Source: Planctomycetota bacterium (GTDB lineage Bacteria; Planctomycetota; UBA1135; UBA2386). From it: DNA of 20,796 nucleotides. Under the pieces are notes generated by a model. The model did no database searches. It saw nothing but the letters and a program-made list of their open reading frames with translations, and had not been told where the DNA came from. Location: positions 1-20,796 of the forward strand of contig JACKIB010000036.1 of NCBI GenBank assembly GCA_020638695.1. The letters are read 5' to 3'. Shown here in pieces: positions 1 through 7,771 of the stretch (its first letter is position 1; each line of letters starts with the position of its first letter). Made by a program: the position numbers and the translations under genes.

Positions 1-143
1 CCATACCACTGCGGCGACACCAGTGATCCGTTCGATCATTCGGCCACTGTACCCGTCGTCGCCGCGCGGCGTGTGCTGCGAACGGCTGATGGGTGCGGAC
101 CAGACTTCCTTCCGGCGCAACGTCACATTGGCGCATCGGAGTA

Positions 144-160
144 GCCGGTGGCGCACCGGC
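144..160 (-). terminator. Perfect 7-bp hairpin just downstream of the NHL/FGE-like gene
   Basis: GCCGGTG and CACCGGC are exact reverse complements separated by GCG. The hairpin starts 23 bp beyond the TAG stop of the gene ending at 183. No T-run follows on the minus strand, so if it terminates transcription it does so without a classic U-tail. A chance palindrome in GC-rich DNA is the alternative. Nothing else is recognisable in positions 1-182. Confidence 0.35.
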
Positions 161-182
161 GGAGCGTGGCCCCTGACCCAGG

Positions 183-2243
183 CTACTGTGCCAGATCCGG
201 CCCGAGTACGACCCGGAAGCCCTGAAACGCGCCTCGGTCGTCGGGGTTGAGCCAGCTTCGGAACGCGGAACGACAATCCTTGGACACGTCGCCGTAGGAA
301 CCTCCCCGTCGAATCCGAACCGACCCGCGTGTCACGTGCGGATCCACCACGGAGCCAACCGGGTAGTTGGCACTCAGGTCCCACGAATCGAGGCACCATT
401 CCGCCACGTTTCCGTGCATGTCGCGGAGGCCCCATGCGTTCGCAGGGTAGCTCCCGACACTCCTCGACTGTCCTGGCGGGACGCAGTAGCCGTTGTCGTA
501 GATGTTCGCCTGCCCACAACCCAAGCTGGTGCCAGCGTTCCAGTCCGTCGACGTCCCTGCCCGACAGCAGTATTCCCACTCGGCTTCCGTGGGAAGTCGG
601 TAGACGTAGCCGGCCGGAAGCCGCTTCGCGGTCGCCTCCGCAACTGTCAGGGTCCTGCAGTATGCAACGGCTTCGGTCCAGCTTACTCGCTCGACAGGAC
701 GGTCCAACCCAACGAAGAACGCGGGGTTCGCACGCATCACGCCGAGGTACTGGGCCTGGGTGACCTCGTTTCTGGCCATCCAGAAGGGGCGCGTGATGTG
801 CACTTGGTGAACGGGTAGTTCGTTCCGCTCGCCCCGGGTGGAGCCCATGACGAACGAACCCGCGGGGATGGGGAGCATGTCCTCCGGCACCGTGCCATCC
901 TTCGGCAGCATGGCCACGGCGATCACACCCTCAGCCGCATCAGACATGACCGCCTTCAGGGAATTCCCGGCAAGAGGGTCGTACACAAGTGCTTGCTGAA
1001 AGAACTGAACACCGACGAGGCTCGGAGCCCAGGGGATCGCCATCGTGAAGTCCGCACGACCCTGCGTGCCCACGAGAAGAGTAGGCACGTCGAGACTCAC
1101 GTGCAGCTGACACCCGGGCATCCCGTACGGGCTGAGAGCGACCGGAAGCGTGCCGAGCGCCGACGATGTGCGGCTGAACCCCGTGAAGAGCAGAGCTGCG
1201 CTGAGCGGCAGGTTGTCGATGTCGCCCTGCAGGGATCCACCCAGGCGCGGTGGCTGTGCGGCGCGCAAGGTGGATCGACCTAGGCTGCCACTGCAGCCGA
1301 GTGCGAACAGGGCGTACCGGGGGCCCCGGTCGAACACGAAGACAGTATTCGCCCCGAGGTCAGTCACAACCATGCGAGTTCCGTCGGGTGATATGTCGAT
1401 TCCACACGGGGCAAGCGGGTTGTTGCTCGCTGTCCAGGAGACGACCTTGCTCCAGGCGCCCGTGGCGGGATCCAGGCGAAGAACGTGGTCGTTGGCCCGA
1501 AGCAGTAGTCGACCGTCCCGCGGGTCGACGACTACGCCGCCGACTGCCGGAAGTGGCGCCTGGGTATCCACCAGCGGAGCGTTGTCCACGCCCGTGAGCT
1601 TGCGCACTCGACCAGGAGCCGAGCCGCCTGCCCAATCGACGAAATAGATGGCGTCTCTACCGATGGCGACATCGATCGGGTCGTTGACAAGATTCGGTGA
1701 GTTGGCAAAGACCCGCGACTCGCCCTCGGGCGTCGACGGCCTCCAGCGCCATATCTCCTTCGGACCGTTTACCCCACGGTCGGCAACCAGAGCCTCACCC
1801 GGGAGGACCACCGGTCCGGCGTAGTCCCACGGCACGATCGCCATGCCGAAAGGATCACGATCCCCGCCTCCGAAGCCGCTGACCCACGTCTGTCGAACGC
1901 TCTGCCCGTAGGGTACGCGAAAAATCTTCCCGCCGTAGTCCTCGGAGAAGTACAGGTCTCCGTTAGCCCCGACCACGACGCACGCCGCCCGATCACTTGT
2001 GCACACCTGCGTTGCCAAGAGCCGGTGGTCAATGCGGAGTATCGCGCCGCCGTTACGAGAACTCAGAAAAATGGACCCGTCTACCGCACTGAAGTGGGCA
2101 CCGGCCGGGGAAGCCACCGTGATGCGTGCACGAAGTTCCCAGCCGAGCTCGTGGATGACAGGGCTCTGAGCGGGAAGTCCGGCCGACGCAACCGCGAGCG
2201 AAACGAAGAGTTCAATCAAGGGGATCGTTGGAAGTGTTCGCAT
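183..2243 (-). CDS. Secreted fusion: NHL/SMP-30-like propeller, planctomycete domain, FGE-like domain
   Basis: This is a 686-residue exported protein. Residues 1-26 form a signal peptide ending in LPAQ. Residues about 30-310 look like an NHL/SMP-30-type beta-propeller, with repeats such as GANGDLYFSEDYGGKIFRV and ISPDGTRMVVTD. Residues about 316-445 are a planctomycete-type domain (GCSGSLG, GMPGCQL, FFQQALVYDP) that usually sits at the C-terminus of secreted proteins but here is internal. Residues about 456-683 are an FGE-sulfatase-like (SUMF1/EgtB/PvdO) domain: IPAGSFVMGS, YRLPTEAEWEY, DMHGNVAEW, RRGGSYGD and GFRVV. Only the second cysteine of the FGE pair is kept (C657). The first position is Asp652, so formylglycine synthesis is unlikely and a binding or structural role is more plausible. 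The ATG is supported by an AAGGA site 6 bases upstream. The function is unknown. Confidence 0.9.
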   Translation of the reverse strand: MRTLPTIPLIELFVSLAVASAGLPAQSPVIHELGWELRARITVASPAGAHFSAVDGSIFLSSRNGGAILRIDHRLLATQVCTSDRAACVVVGANGDLYFSEDYGGKIFRVPYGQSVRQTWVSGFGGGDRDPFGMAIVPWDYAGPVVLPGEALVADRGVNGPKEIWRWRPSTPEGESRVFANSPNLVNDPIDVAIGRDAIYFVDWAGGSAPGRVRKLTGVDNAPLVDTQAPLPAVGGVVVDPRDGRLLLRANDHVLRLDPATGAWSKVVSWTASNNPLAPCGIDISPDGTRMVVTDLGANTVFVFDRGPRYALFALGCSGSLGRSTLRAAQPPRLGGSLQGDIDNLPLSAALLFTGFSRTSSALGTLPVALSPYGMPGCQLHVSLDVPTLLVGTQGRADFTMAIPWAPSLVGVQFFQQALVYDPLAGNSLKAVMSDAAEGVIAVAMLPKDGTVPEDMLPIPAGSFVMGSTRGERNELPVHQVHITRPFWMARNEVTQAQYLGVMRANPAFFVGLDRPVERVSWTEAVAYCRTLTVAEATAKRLPAGYVYRLPTEAEWEYCCRAGTSTDWNAGTSLGCGQANIYDNGYCVPPGQSRSVGSYPANAWGLRDMHGNVAEWCLDSWDLSANYPVGSVVDPHVTRGSVRIRRGGSYGDVSKDCRSAFRSWLNPDDRGAFQGFRVVLGPDLAQ

Positions 2244-2249
2244 GGGAAG

Positions 2250-2254
2250 TCCTT
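2250..2254 (-). promoter_or_regulatory. Shine-Dalgarno AAGGA for the gene starting at 2243
   Basis: On the minus strand AAGGA lies 6 bases before the ATG at 2243. It fixes the start in front of a clean signal peptide. Confidence 0.6.
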
Positions 2255-2432
2255 GGCTGTGGGTTCATGGCCCGACGACGACAGCACCAAACCTCAGCAG
2301 ACCCCACGCGCTTCTTGTGGCACCGTCGACCGGGATAGGCGTCGCGCCGGTCTCCTGCTGCTCTGGGACGTGGACGCCATTGGCTAGCGGATTGCCAGCT
2401 CGGTTCTGTAGCGGTCGGCGGTTGCCTAGCGC

Positions 2433-2475
2433 GCCGACGCTGAAGCAGCGTACGGCGGCTCTGGCTTGACAAGCC
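2433..2475 (-). terminator. Two adjacent hairpins between tandem genes
   Basis: Positions 2433-2456 form a 9-bp stem (GCCG-ACGCT with AGCGT-CGGC, one bulged A, 5-base loop). Positions 2463-2475 form the palindrome GGCTTG-A-CAAGCC, which cannot fold tightly with a 1-base centre but could be a protein-binding site. They lie 155-200 bp downstream of the stop at 2630. They could end that transcript or be leader structure for the next gene. No T-run is present. Confidence 0.3.
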
Positions 2476-2629
2476 GGCCTGGCCCGTCGCCCATATCCCC
2501 CGCACCAGTGCTCCGGGTGTCGCAGACCAGAGTCGTCGTCGCCAGCGTGGCTCCCGTTCGGCACGCCTAGCCAGCTACCGCCGGCGCACGACTACAACGC
2601 ATCTCGCCCACACCGGCGCCGCTCCCCGC

Positions 2630-4978
2630 TCAGCGCGGAACCGGCCGTAGCAGACGGCGGATCTCCCGCTGCTCGAGTACACGGCGGTAGATGCGCACCT
2701 CGTCAAGTCGACCACGGAAGAACGAGCTGTACTTCTTGCCCCTCCATCGCCCGAACTCCATGACGTGTGGCACGCCGGCCCGTTGCGACGCGGTCGAAAC
2801 GTCCTTCAGCCTTGCATCGATGTAGAGACGGTGTGTCTTGCCGTCGAAAGTATATGCGCAGTGGTGCCACTGTCGGACGGGCGGTGGCGGACAGCTCACG
2901 AGCGGGTCGCCACTGAGCCTCCAGACCGTGATGTCGCCGTTCCGTCCGTAGCCTGGCTGGATCGAGGTCATCGTCTTCCAGTTGCACAACGCGATTGGAT
3001 TGCACTGCGACTTGGGCTTGTCGGCGACCCACTGGTACCACGCGATGGTGATCGGGCCGTTCAGCGCTGGCAGATCGGCCACAGCAATCGTGACATGGTC
3101 GTCGCGGCCGTCGAAGCTCAGCGCCTGCCCGACCACGCCCTCGACCCACTTGACACCGTTCACGAGCTTGCCGTGGTTGCCCTTACCTGAGCTGTCCGCG
3201 CCCTGGTCAGCCCCATCGTCGAACAGCCAGCGGCCCACAAGCCCGTCGCTGGACGGCTCATCGAGTCGGGCCGGTGTCAGCAATGCACGGGTTTCCGCGA
3301 CCATCTTGTCGATGCGGGCCTGGGCGCGGGCGCGGTCGTGCCCTCGCACTTGATCGATGGCCCGCCGATACCACGCGGCGGCGTGGTTGCGGACGCGGCT
3401 TCGGACCTCGCCCCGATACTGCTCACCCTGTTTCCACCAGCCGTCGCCGATCCGGATCGCCGAGCCAGGTGCGTCGGACTCGTTCAGCTCCAGCGCGGCG
3501 AGTGCCCGCAACGGCGCATCGCTGCCCCTCGCCAGGTGCGGAAGACCGCTGTCCCAATCTCCTTGGCGGAAGCAGCGAAAGCTGCCGACCTGCTGGTTGG
3601 CCGCGCGGTCATCCGGTTTCGTCGCCAGGATCGCGAGTGCACCAGCTACCGCCGGACGTAGGGTGGCTGCTTCGTCCAAGTCCCTGCCCAGCTGCCTCGC
3701 ATGCTGGCTCAAGGCCGAGGAGCGCGCCAAACGGGCCAGCTGCGAGAAGCTACGCACCGCCCCGCGGGCGAGACGGTCGTCTTCGCGAGCCAGCCGATCG
3801 AGCTCCGCGATACACAGCTCGGCCACGGCGTAGGCATCCGCCGCAGTCCGCGCGCCCTTGCAAAGCGACTCGATGGCATCGAGTCGCATCGAGCCGCCGC
3901 GCAGGGCGAAGTCCTTCTCGAGGTCGCGGACCACTTCGAGGGCCGTGACGCCATCTCCCACTCGAAGGGCGGCCGCGTACGCCTCCGCCAGCATGACGTA
4001 GCGCTGCGCATCGTCGGTGGTCCGCGCCGCGTCCCGCCGCAGTTTCCCGATCATCGCTCGCTGCACCTCGGCTGGCTGCCGGGGATCGACGGCGAAGTAC
4101 TCACACACCTCCTTTCGGATGCGTTGTCGTGTGACTTTGTCAGGAACTACACGCGGAGCCGCTGATCGTCCGTCGACCGTGGACTTCGCGCGGGGTAGGT
4201 AGGGAACCTGAACGTTGCGCATCACCGCGCCGTTCGCGACCCGCACGCGCACTGCACCACGCCACGCATCTACCTTGCCGGTGTGCTGGCCGAAGTCGAA
4301 ATGGACCGCCAGATCATTCGCCCGCGCGGCGAAGTGATCGTGGCCGACGCGCAACCCGAACGTCCCGGCGGGCAGGCCCGTGACGACAAAGCTGCCGTCG
4401 GCAGCGACGCGGACCTGCTTGCTGACCGCGGTCGCATCGAAGACCACGAGCCACACTTGTCCTTCGAACCCGGCGGGTAGACCGTTGACGCTGCCGGCCA
4501 ACGTCGCCGCCGGTTCGGCCTCGATGACGACGGTGGGCGGCGGCTTGCCTGCGACGATCTTCAGCGGCAACCGACCGACCGTTCCGGTCTGGGCGCTGCG
4601 GAGCAAGAGCGTGTAGTCCCCAGCGCGCAGGTGGCCGAGGTCGAAGCTGCCGTCGCTCGAAACCTGGCCCTGGGCCGCTGTTTGGCCGTGCTCAGGCACC
4701 GGACAGCCGCGGAGGATCCTGGCGTTGGCCGGGCTATTCTCGCGGCACGGCCGCTCGGCCGTGACCCAGGCCGGGAGCGGCACCTTGCTGGCGCTGGCGA
4801 CCCGACCCCGCACGTGCACGGTGCCGGACGGATCGACTCCGGCGCGTCGCCGCGCAAGCTTCAGCACGACGCCGTCGACGTTTCGCACCGTCTTGATCGG
4901 CTCCAGGTAGAGTTCACCGTCCTCGAAACCCTTCGCCGTGACGCTGATGTGGTATTCCGCTGCGTCCTCGTACCACAC
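2630..4978 (-). CDS. C-terminal part of the broken gene: regulatory-like repeats, helical module, LamG
   Basis: This is the open part downstream of the TGA at 5018. A caller would start it at GTG 4978 (782 residues), but the frame is continuous with coding sequence above the TGA, so that start is probably artificial. Residues about 1-265 hold beta-sandwich repeats of carboxypeptidase-regulatory type, with recurrent DGSF..G.L.AG.Y/F.L patterns. Residues about 285-560 are helical with the signature GDWDSGLPHLARGSD and later GDGWWKQGEQYRG. I recall this module from planctomycete proteins, where it precedes LamG or FGE-like domains. Residues about 578-775 are a concanavalin-A/LamG fold: GLVGRWLFDDG, ALSFDGRDDHVTI, WHHCAYTFDG, RGRLDEVRIYRR. 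LamG domains typically bind glycans or surfaces. It lacks its own signal peptide and is probably not made as a free protein. Confidence 0.7.
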   Translation of the reverse strand: MWYEDAAEYHISVTAKGFEDGELYLEPIKTVRNVDGVVLKLARRRAGVDPSGTVHVRGRVASASKVPLPAWVTAERPCRENSPANARILRGCPVPEHGQTAAQGQVSSDGSFDLGHLRAGDYTLLLRSAQTGTVGRLPLKIVAGKPPPTVVIEAEPAATLAGSVNGLPAGFEGQVWLVVFDATAVSKQVRVAADGSFVVTGLPAGTFGLRVGHDHFAARANDLAVHFDFGQHTGKVDAWRGAVRVRVANGAVMRNVQVPYLPRAKSTVDGRSAAPRVVPDKVTRQRIRKEVCEYFAVDPRQPAEVQRAMIGKLRRDAARTTDDAQRYVMLAEAYAAALRVGDGVTALEVVRDLEKDFALRGGSMRLDAIESLCKGARTAADAYAVAELCIAELDRLAREDDRLARGAVRSFSQLARLARSSALSQHARQLGRDLDEAATLRPAVAGALAILATKPDDRAANQQVGSFRCFRQGDWDSGLPHLARGSDAPLRALAALELNESDAPGSAIRIGDGWWKQGEQYRGEVRSRVRNHAAAWYRRAIDQVRGHDRARAQARIDKMVAETRALLTPARLDEPSSDGLVGRWLFDDGADQGADSSGKGNHGKLVNGVKWVEGVVGQALSFDGRDDHVTIAVADLPALNGPITIAWYQWVADKPKSQCNPIALCNWKTMTSIQPGYGRNGDITVWRLSGDPLVSCPPPPVRQWHHCAYTFDGKTHRLYIDARLKDVSTASQRAGVPHVMEFGRWRGKKYSSFFRGRLDEVRIYRRVLEQREIRRLLRPVPR

Positions 4979-6006
4979 CCGAAACCGACCGGTCTCGGGC
5001 TGATCCCAGTCGGAGCCTCAACCCCAGTGCGAGACGCCGTCCGCGTCCCGATGGACGGTGCACAGCAAGATGCTGTCGATCTTGACGCGCGCACCGGTGG
5101 CGGCGTCGAGCACTTCGCCCCGGATCGCGACCGCGGGCTGCAGGACCACGCGCAGGTCGCCCCGCGCCTCGGGCAGCGGACCTGCGTCGCGCGGAAGCCC
5201 GCGGCGCTGACCACGAGACGTTTGGCCGCGGCACCGTGACCGCGGACCAGGAACCGGCCGACCGCGTCGGAGCGTTGATAGCGATCCCACCCCCCATCGA
5301 CCACGGCCTCGGCACCGGCCACCGGCTTGCCCGTCGGATCCGTGACGCTGCCGCCGACCGGAACCTCGGGCAGCATCCGAATCGGGGAGAGTTCCACTTG
5401 GTCGACGATCGGCAGGCCGACGGTGTGGTGAACTTCGACCTGGGCCATGCCCGCGGCCGAACAGCGTAGCGTGAAACTGCCGATCGGCAGCGGCGGCGTC
5501 GCGAAGCTCCCATCTGCTGCGACCGCCACAAGCCAGTCCGGCCCCAGCGCTGTTACCGTGTGCGCGAGCTTGTGGTAGCGGCCTTCCACGACGAGGCGCG
5601 CTGCGGAAACTGGCTTGCCATCGCCATCGACCGCCGTGCCCCGCAGCCGCGTGCCAGGTAGCAGGGTGAGTTCGCCGATGTTGTGGTCGTGGTTGGCGAA
5701 CACGGGCACGCCCTCCCACCGTTGGCGGCTGAGATCCGCGCTCTCGGCCCATATGTCGAGCGAGGGCGTAGCCGACAGTGGCGCGAGCCGGAACCTACCG
5801 TCGCCGTCGGCTATGCACTCGACCCAGCGCGTCTCGTCCGACCCCCGGTCCAGGGCGAAGACCCGCGCGCCGGACACCGCCGCGCCTCGGTCCGACACGA
5901 CCCGACCCGCCAGGGCCCCGATGGCTGCTGGCGGTTTCGAGGATTGGGCAATGCTCATGAGCGGGCTGACGCCAGCCACCACTGCGATCCATGCTCTGCC
6001 GATCAT
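4861..6006 (-). CDS. N-terminal part of the broken gene: signal peptide and regulatory-like repeats
   Basis: The start at 6006 gives MIGRAWIAVVAGVSPLMSIA, a good signal peptide, preceded by CAGGAG. The frame stays open further upstream to 6171, but that extension is arginine-rich with no export signal. Residues about 30-276 contain three carboxypeptidase-regulatory-like repeats: LAGRVVSDRGAAVSGARVF, RLRGTAVDGDGKPVSAARLV and VGGSVTDPTGKPVAGAEAVV. After residue about 276 (near 5177) the translation turns into Arg/Ser/Cys-rich nonsense to the stop at 4861, while the true protein continues in a shifted frame. If translated as is, the product would be a truncated secreted protein with a roughly 105-residue aberrant tail. 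Confidence 0.65.
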   Translation of the reverse strand: MIGRAWIAVVAGVSPLMSIAQSSKPPAAIGALAGRVVSDRGAAVSGARVFALDRGSDETRWVECIADGDGRFRLAPLSATPSLDIWAESADLSRQRWEGVPVFANHDHNIGELTLLPGTRLRGTAVDGDGKPVSAARLVVEGRYHKLAHTVTALGPDWLVAVAADGSFATPPLPIGSFTLRCSAAGMAQVEVHHTVGLPIVDQVELSPIRMLPEVPVGGSVTDPTGKPVAGAEAVVDGGWDRYQRSDAVGRFLVRGHGAAAKRLVVSAAGFRATQVRCPRRGATCAWSCSPRSRSGAKCSTPPPVRASRSTASCCAPSIGTRTASRTGVEAPTGISPRPVGFGCGTRTQRNTTSASRRRVSRTVNSTWSRSRRCETSTASC

Positions 6007-6013
6007 TCGAGTG

Positions 6014-6019
6014 CTCCTG
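6014..6019 (-). promoter_or_regulatory. Shine-Dalgarno CAGGAG for the broken LamG gene
   Basis: CAGGAG lies 7 bases before ATG 6006. It decides this start over the longer open frame beginning at 6171. Confidence 0.65.
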
Positions 6020-6171
6020 TTGGTTCGAGCCGACCGCAACCGCGCGGGCCCGGCCCGGGATGCAGCACCAGACGAGCGCAGAACCCACACGGATCGGAGA
6101 TTCGAGCATTCGTGTGATCTGCCGCAGCGTTGCGGCGCCGACGAGGCCGCGGTCCGGTTCGCGCCGCGCAA

Positions 6172-6208
6172 CCGGTGCTCTTCGTCGACGCGCCGGCTCG
6201 AGCACCGG
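6172..6208 (-). terminator. 9-bp inverted repeat downstream of the discoidin-like gene
   Basis: CCGGTGCTC (6172-6180) and GAGCACCGG (6200-6208) are exact reverse complements around a 19-base loop. The nearer arm is about 40 bp beyond the stop at 6248. No U-run follows. It could be a terminator or an mRNA 3' stabiliser. The remaining 6007-6247 spacer shows nothing else. Confidence 0.4.
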
Positions 6209-6247
6209 CAGCGGATCGATCGCGAGCTGGCGTTCGTCGCATTCAGC

Positions 6248-7771
6248 TCAATACCAGCCGATCGTCGCCTGACTGGCGTTGCTCAGCGTCACGCCGAGCG
6301 CGTTGGCGCTCGGATCCAGCACAAGCACCTGCTGGTAGAAGGACCTGCCGAGCAGGTTCGGGTCCAGCGGGATTTGAGTCGTCCAACGCGCCGATGTCGG
6401 CGTCGGTCGATCCGGGATCGGCGTCGTCAGGTCGGCACTGATCAGCAGCTGACAGCCCGGCATGCCGAGGACATCGAGCGACAGCGGCAGCGAGTGCCCC
6501 CCCCACGCTTTTCGGCTCGCACCGTAGGACCCGATCACGGGTGCGCTGGCCGGCAGGGAACCAACCGTCAACGTGAACGGCTCGCCGAGGCGCGGACCGG
6601 TGTAGCCCCGCGAAATCGTCGGGACACCGTTCGACCCCGCGCAGCCGGCGCCGAAGGTCGAGTGTGCCGACTCGGCGAGAACCTCGAACGCGTAGAGCCA
6701 GCCGTGCGTGTTCTGCCGCGCCAGGATGCTGAGTTCGCGGTTGTCGAAGCTCCACCGCACTTTGCTGCCGGTCACCGGCGCGAACTCGTACTCGTCCGAC
6801 ACGGACCATCCCGAGCCACCGATGTCCATGCGACCGATCGTGCGCGCGGCGGCGACGGCGACCCAGCGTGCACCATCGAAGTACTCGATTCGCGTCGTTG
6901 CGGCCGCCGCCGGCACGTGCTCGTAGCCGTGGTGCCACAAGACCACCTTCGTGAACGTGCGGTTGTCGCCAAAGTCGATCGTCGCCTGTCGCGGGCCGGC
7001 CCGGGTCGGGTCCCAGCTACCGCCAGTGAACGCCAGACCTCGATCCCAGGTGGGATAGGTGCGCAGATCGTCGACCAGATCCCATGGCTTCGCACCTCCA
7101 CCCCAACCAGCGTCGGACTGCAGCGGGCTCGGGAAAGGCGCGCGCGTCGGGTTGCGCGCGACGCTCGGCTGCTGCGAGTACACCTCGAACTCGTAGAGCC
7201 AGCCGTGCTGGATCTGCTGACCCTGGATGTTGAGCTCGCGGTTGTCGAACGACCACCGCACCTTGCTCCCGGTGACCGGCAGGAACTCGTATTCGTCCGA
7301 CACGCTCCACTCGCCGCCGAGCTCGATGCGGCCGAAGCGACGGCGAGCGCCGGTGTCGATCCACTGGACGCCGTTCCAGTACGAAATGCGCGAAGTCGAT
7401 GACAGGCCCGGGACGTGCTCGTAGCCGTGGTGCCAGAGGATCACCTTGTCGAACGTCCTGTCGGCACCAAAGTCGATGGTCGCCTGACGCGGGCCCGCGG
7501 CTTCGACCCAAGGTCCACGCCCTCCCGTGAAGGCGAGGCCGCGAGCCCAATCGCTGTAGGTGCGTTCGTGGTCGACGAGATCCCAAGGTCGAGCGCCGCC
7601 GCCCCAGCCGCGGTCCGATTCGAGCGGGCTGGGTTTGCCGGACTTCGTCAGGTTGATGGCGATGTTCGGCCGCTGCGCGAGTGGAGTGGCGGCGATCGCC
7701 GCCATGCATGTCGTGATCAGCAGGGCGGTGCTTGCGGGTGAGGAGGACGATCGGCGGATCAACTTGCTCAT
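6248..7771 (-). CDS. Secreted protein with two tandem discoidin-like domains and a planctomycete terminal domain
   Basis: This is a 507-residue exported protein. Residues 1-32 are a signal peptide ending in ATPLAQ. Residues about 36-199 and 205-366 are two copies of one domain, each with GWGGGA.PWDLVD, GLAFTGG, GPRQATIDFG, LWHHGYEHVP, WSVSDEYEF, PVTGSKVRWSFDNREL and HGWLY.FEV. The pattern resembles an F5/8 type C (discoidin) carbohydrate- or surface-binding sandwich, with the loss of regular loops that such domains tolerate; the assignment is by pattern only. Residues about 373-507 are the planctomycete terminal domain (FGAGCAGSNG, SLDVLGMPGCQL, FYQQVLVLDPSAN). No catalytic motif is visible, so an adhesive or sugar-binding role is inferred. 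The ribosome site before ATG 7771 is weak (GAGAG). Confidence 0.88.
   Translation of the reverse strand: MSKLIRRSSSSPASTALLITTCMAAIAATPLAQRPNIAINLTKSGKPSPLESDRGWGGGARPWDLVDHERTYSDWARGLAFTGGRGPWVEAAGPRQATIDFGADRTFDKVILWHHGYEHVPGLSSTSRISYWNGVQWIDTGARRRFGRIELGGEWSVSDEYEFLPVTGSKVRWSFDNRELNIQGQQIQHGWLYEFEVYSQQPSVARNPTRAPFPSPLQSDAGWGGGAKPWDLVDDLRTYPTWDRGLAFTGGSWDPTRAGPRQATIDFGDNRTFTKVVLWHHGYEHVPAAAATTRIEYFDGARWVAVAAARTIGRMDIGGSGWSVSDEYEFAPVTGSKVRWSFDNRELSILARQNTHGWLYAFEVLAESAHSTFGAGCAGSNGVPTISRGYTGPRLGEPFTLTVGSLPASAPVIGSYGASRKAWGGHSLPLSLDVLGMPGCQLLISADLTTPIPDRPTPTSARWTTQIPLDPNLLGRSFYQQVLVLDPSANALGVTLSNASQATIGWY
6674..7666 (-). repeat. Tandem duplication encoding the two discoidin-like domains
   Basis: Copy A is about 7175-7666 and copy B about 6674-7159, joined by a 5-residue linker. 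By eye roughly two thirds of residues are identical, including long shared blocks such as PVTGSKVRWSFDNREL. Many third positions differ, so the duplication is not very recent. Confidence 0.8.

Larger units (their letters stand above)
2244..2629. other. 386-bp intergenic region with no recognisable gene
   Basis: The region separates two minus-strand genes. Short open frames exist on both strands, but none has a recognisable domain, a convincing ribosome site or coding-like composition. It contains the hairpin pair at 2433-2475, listed separately. No convincing sigma-70-type promoter for the gene starting at 2243 was found by eye. Confidence 0.6.
2630..6006 (-). pseudogene. Broken secreted multi-domain LamG protein (frameshift plus in-frame TGA)
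   Basis: Read as one gene, this would encode about 1,125 residues: signal peptide, about six carboxypeptidase-regulatory-like beta-sandwich repeats, a helical module, and a C-terminal LamG domain. Two lesions interrupt it. Near 5174-5180 the reading frame shifts. Protein-like sequence ends at RATQVR in one frame and resumes as LPEARGDLRVVLQPAV in another, and one extra base (CGCTG read as CGCCTG) restores it. At 5018-5020 a TGA stands in frame between DGVSHWG and GSDWDQPETGRF, and both sides keep the same frame and strong GC in third positions. The ATG at 6006 has CAGGAG 7 bases upstream. The lesions are only about 155 bp apart with the rest intact, so recent decay or sequence error are both possible. 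TGA recoding is less likely. Confidence 0.75.

Noticed and set aside
72..83. 12-base match (TGTGCTGCGAAC) to an arm of the palindrome at 16354-16522
   Set aside because: No inverted partner or CTAG boundary was found around it, and a match of this length is not surprising in 20 kb of GC-rich DNA. It is not counted as a second copy.
183..690. Functional formylglycine-generating enzyme for sulfatases
   Set aside because: The FGE-like domain has only one of the two catalytic cysteines and no sulfatase gene is in the window.
5615..7402. Long plus-strand open frame (595 codons)
   Set aside because: It covers two unrelated minus-strand genes and an intergenic spacer, and its product is Arg/Ala-rich without domains. 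It is an antisense artefact of high GC.
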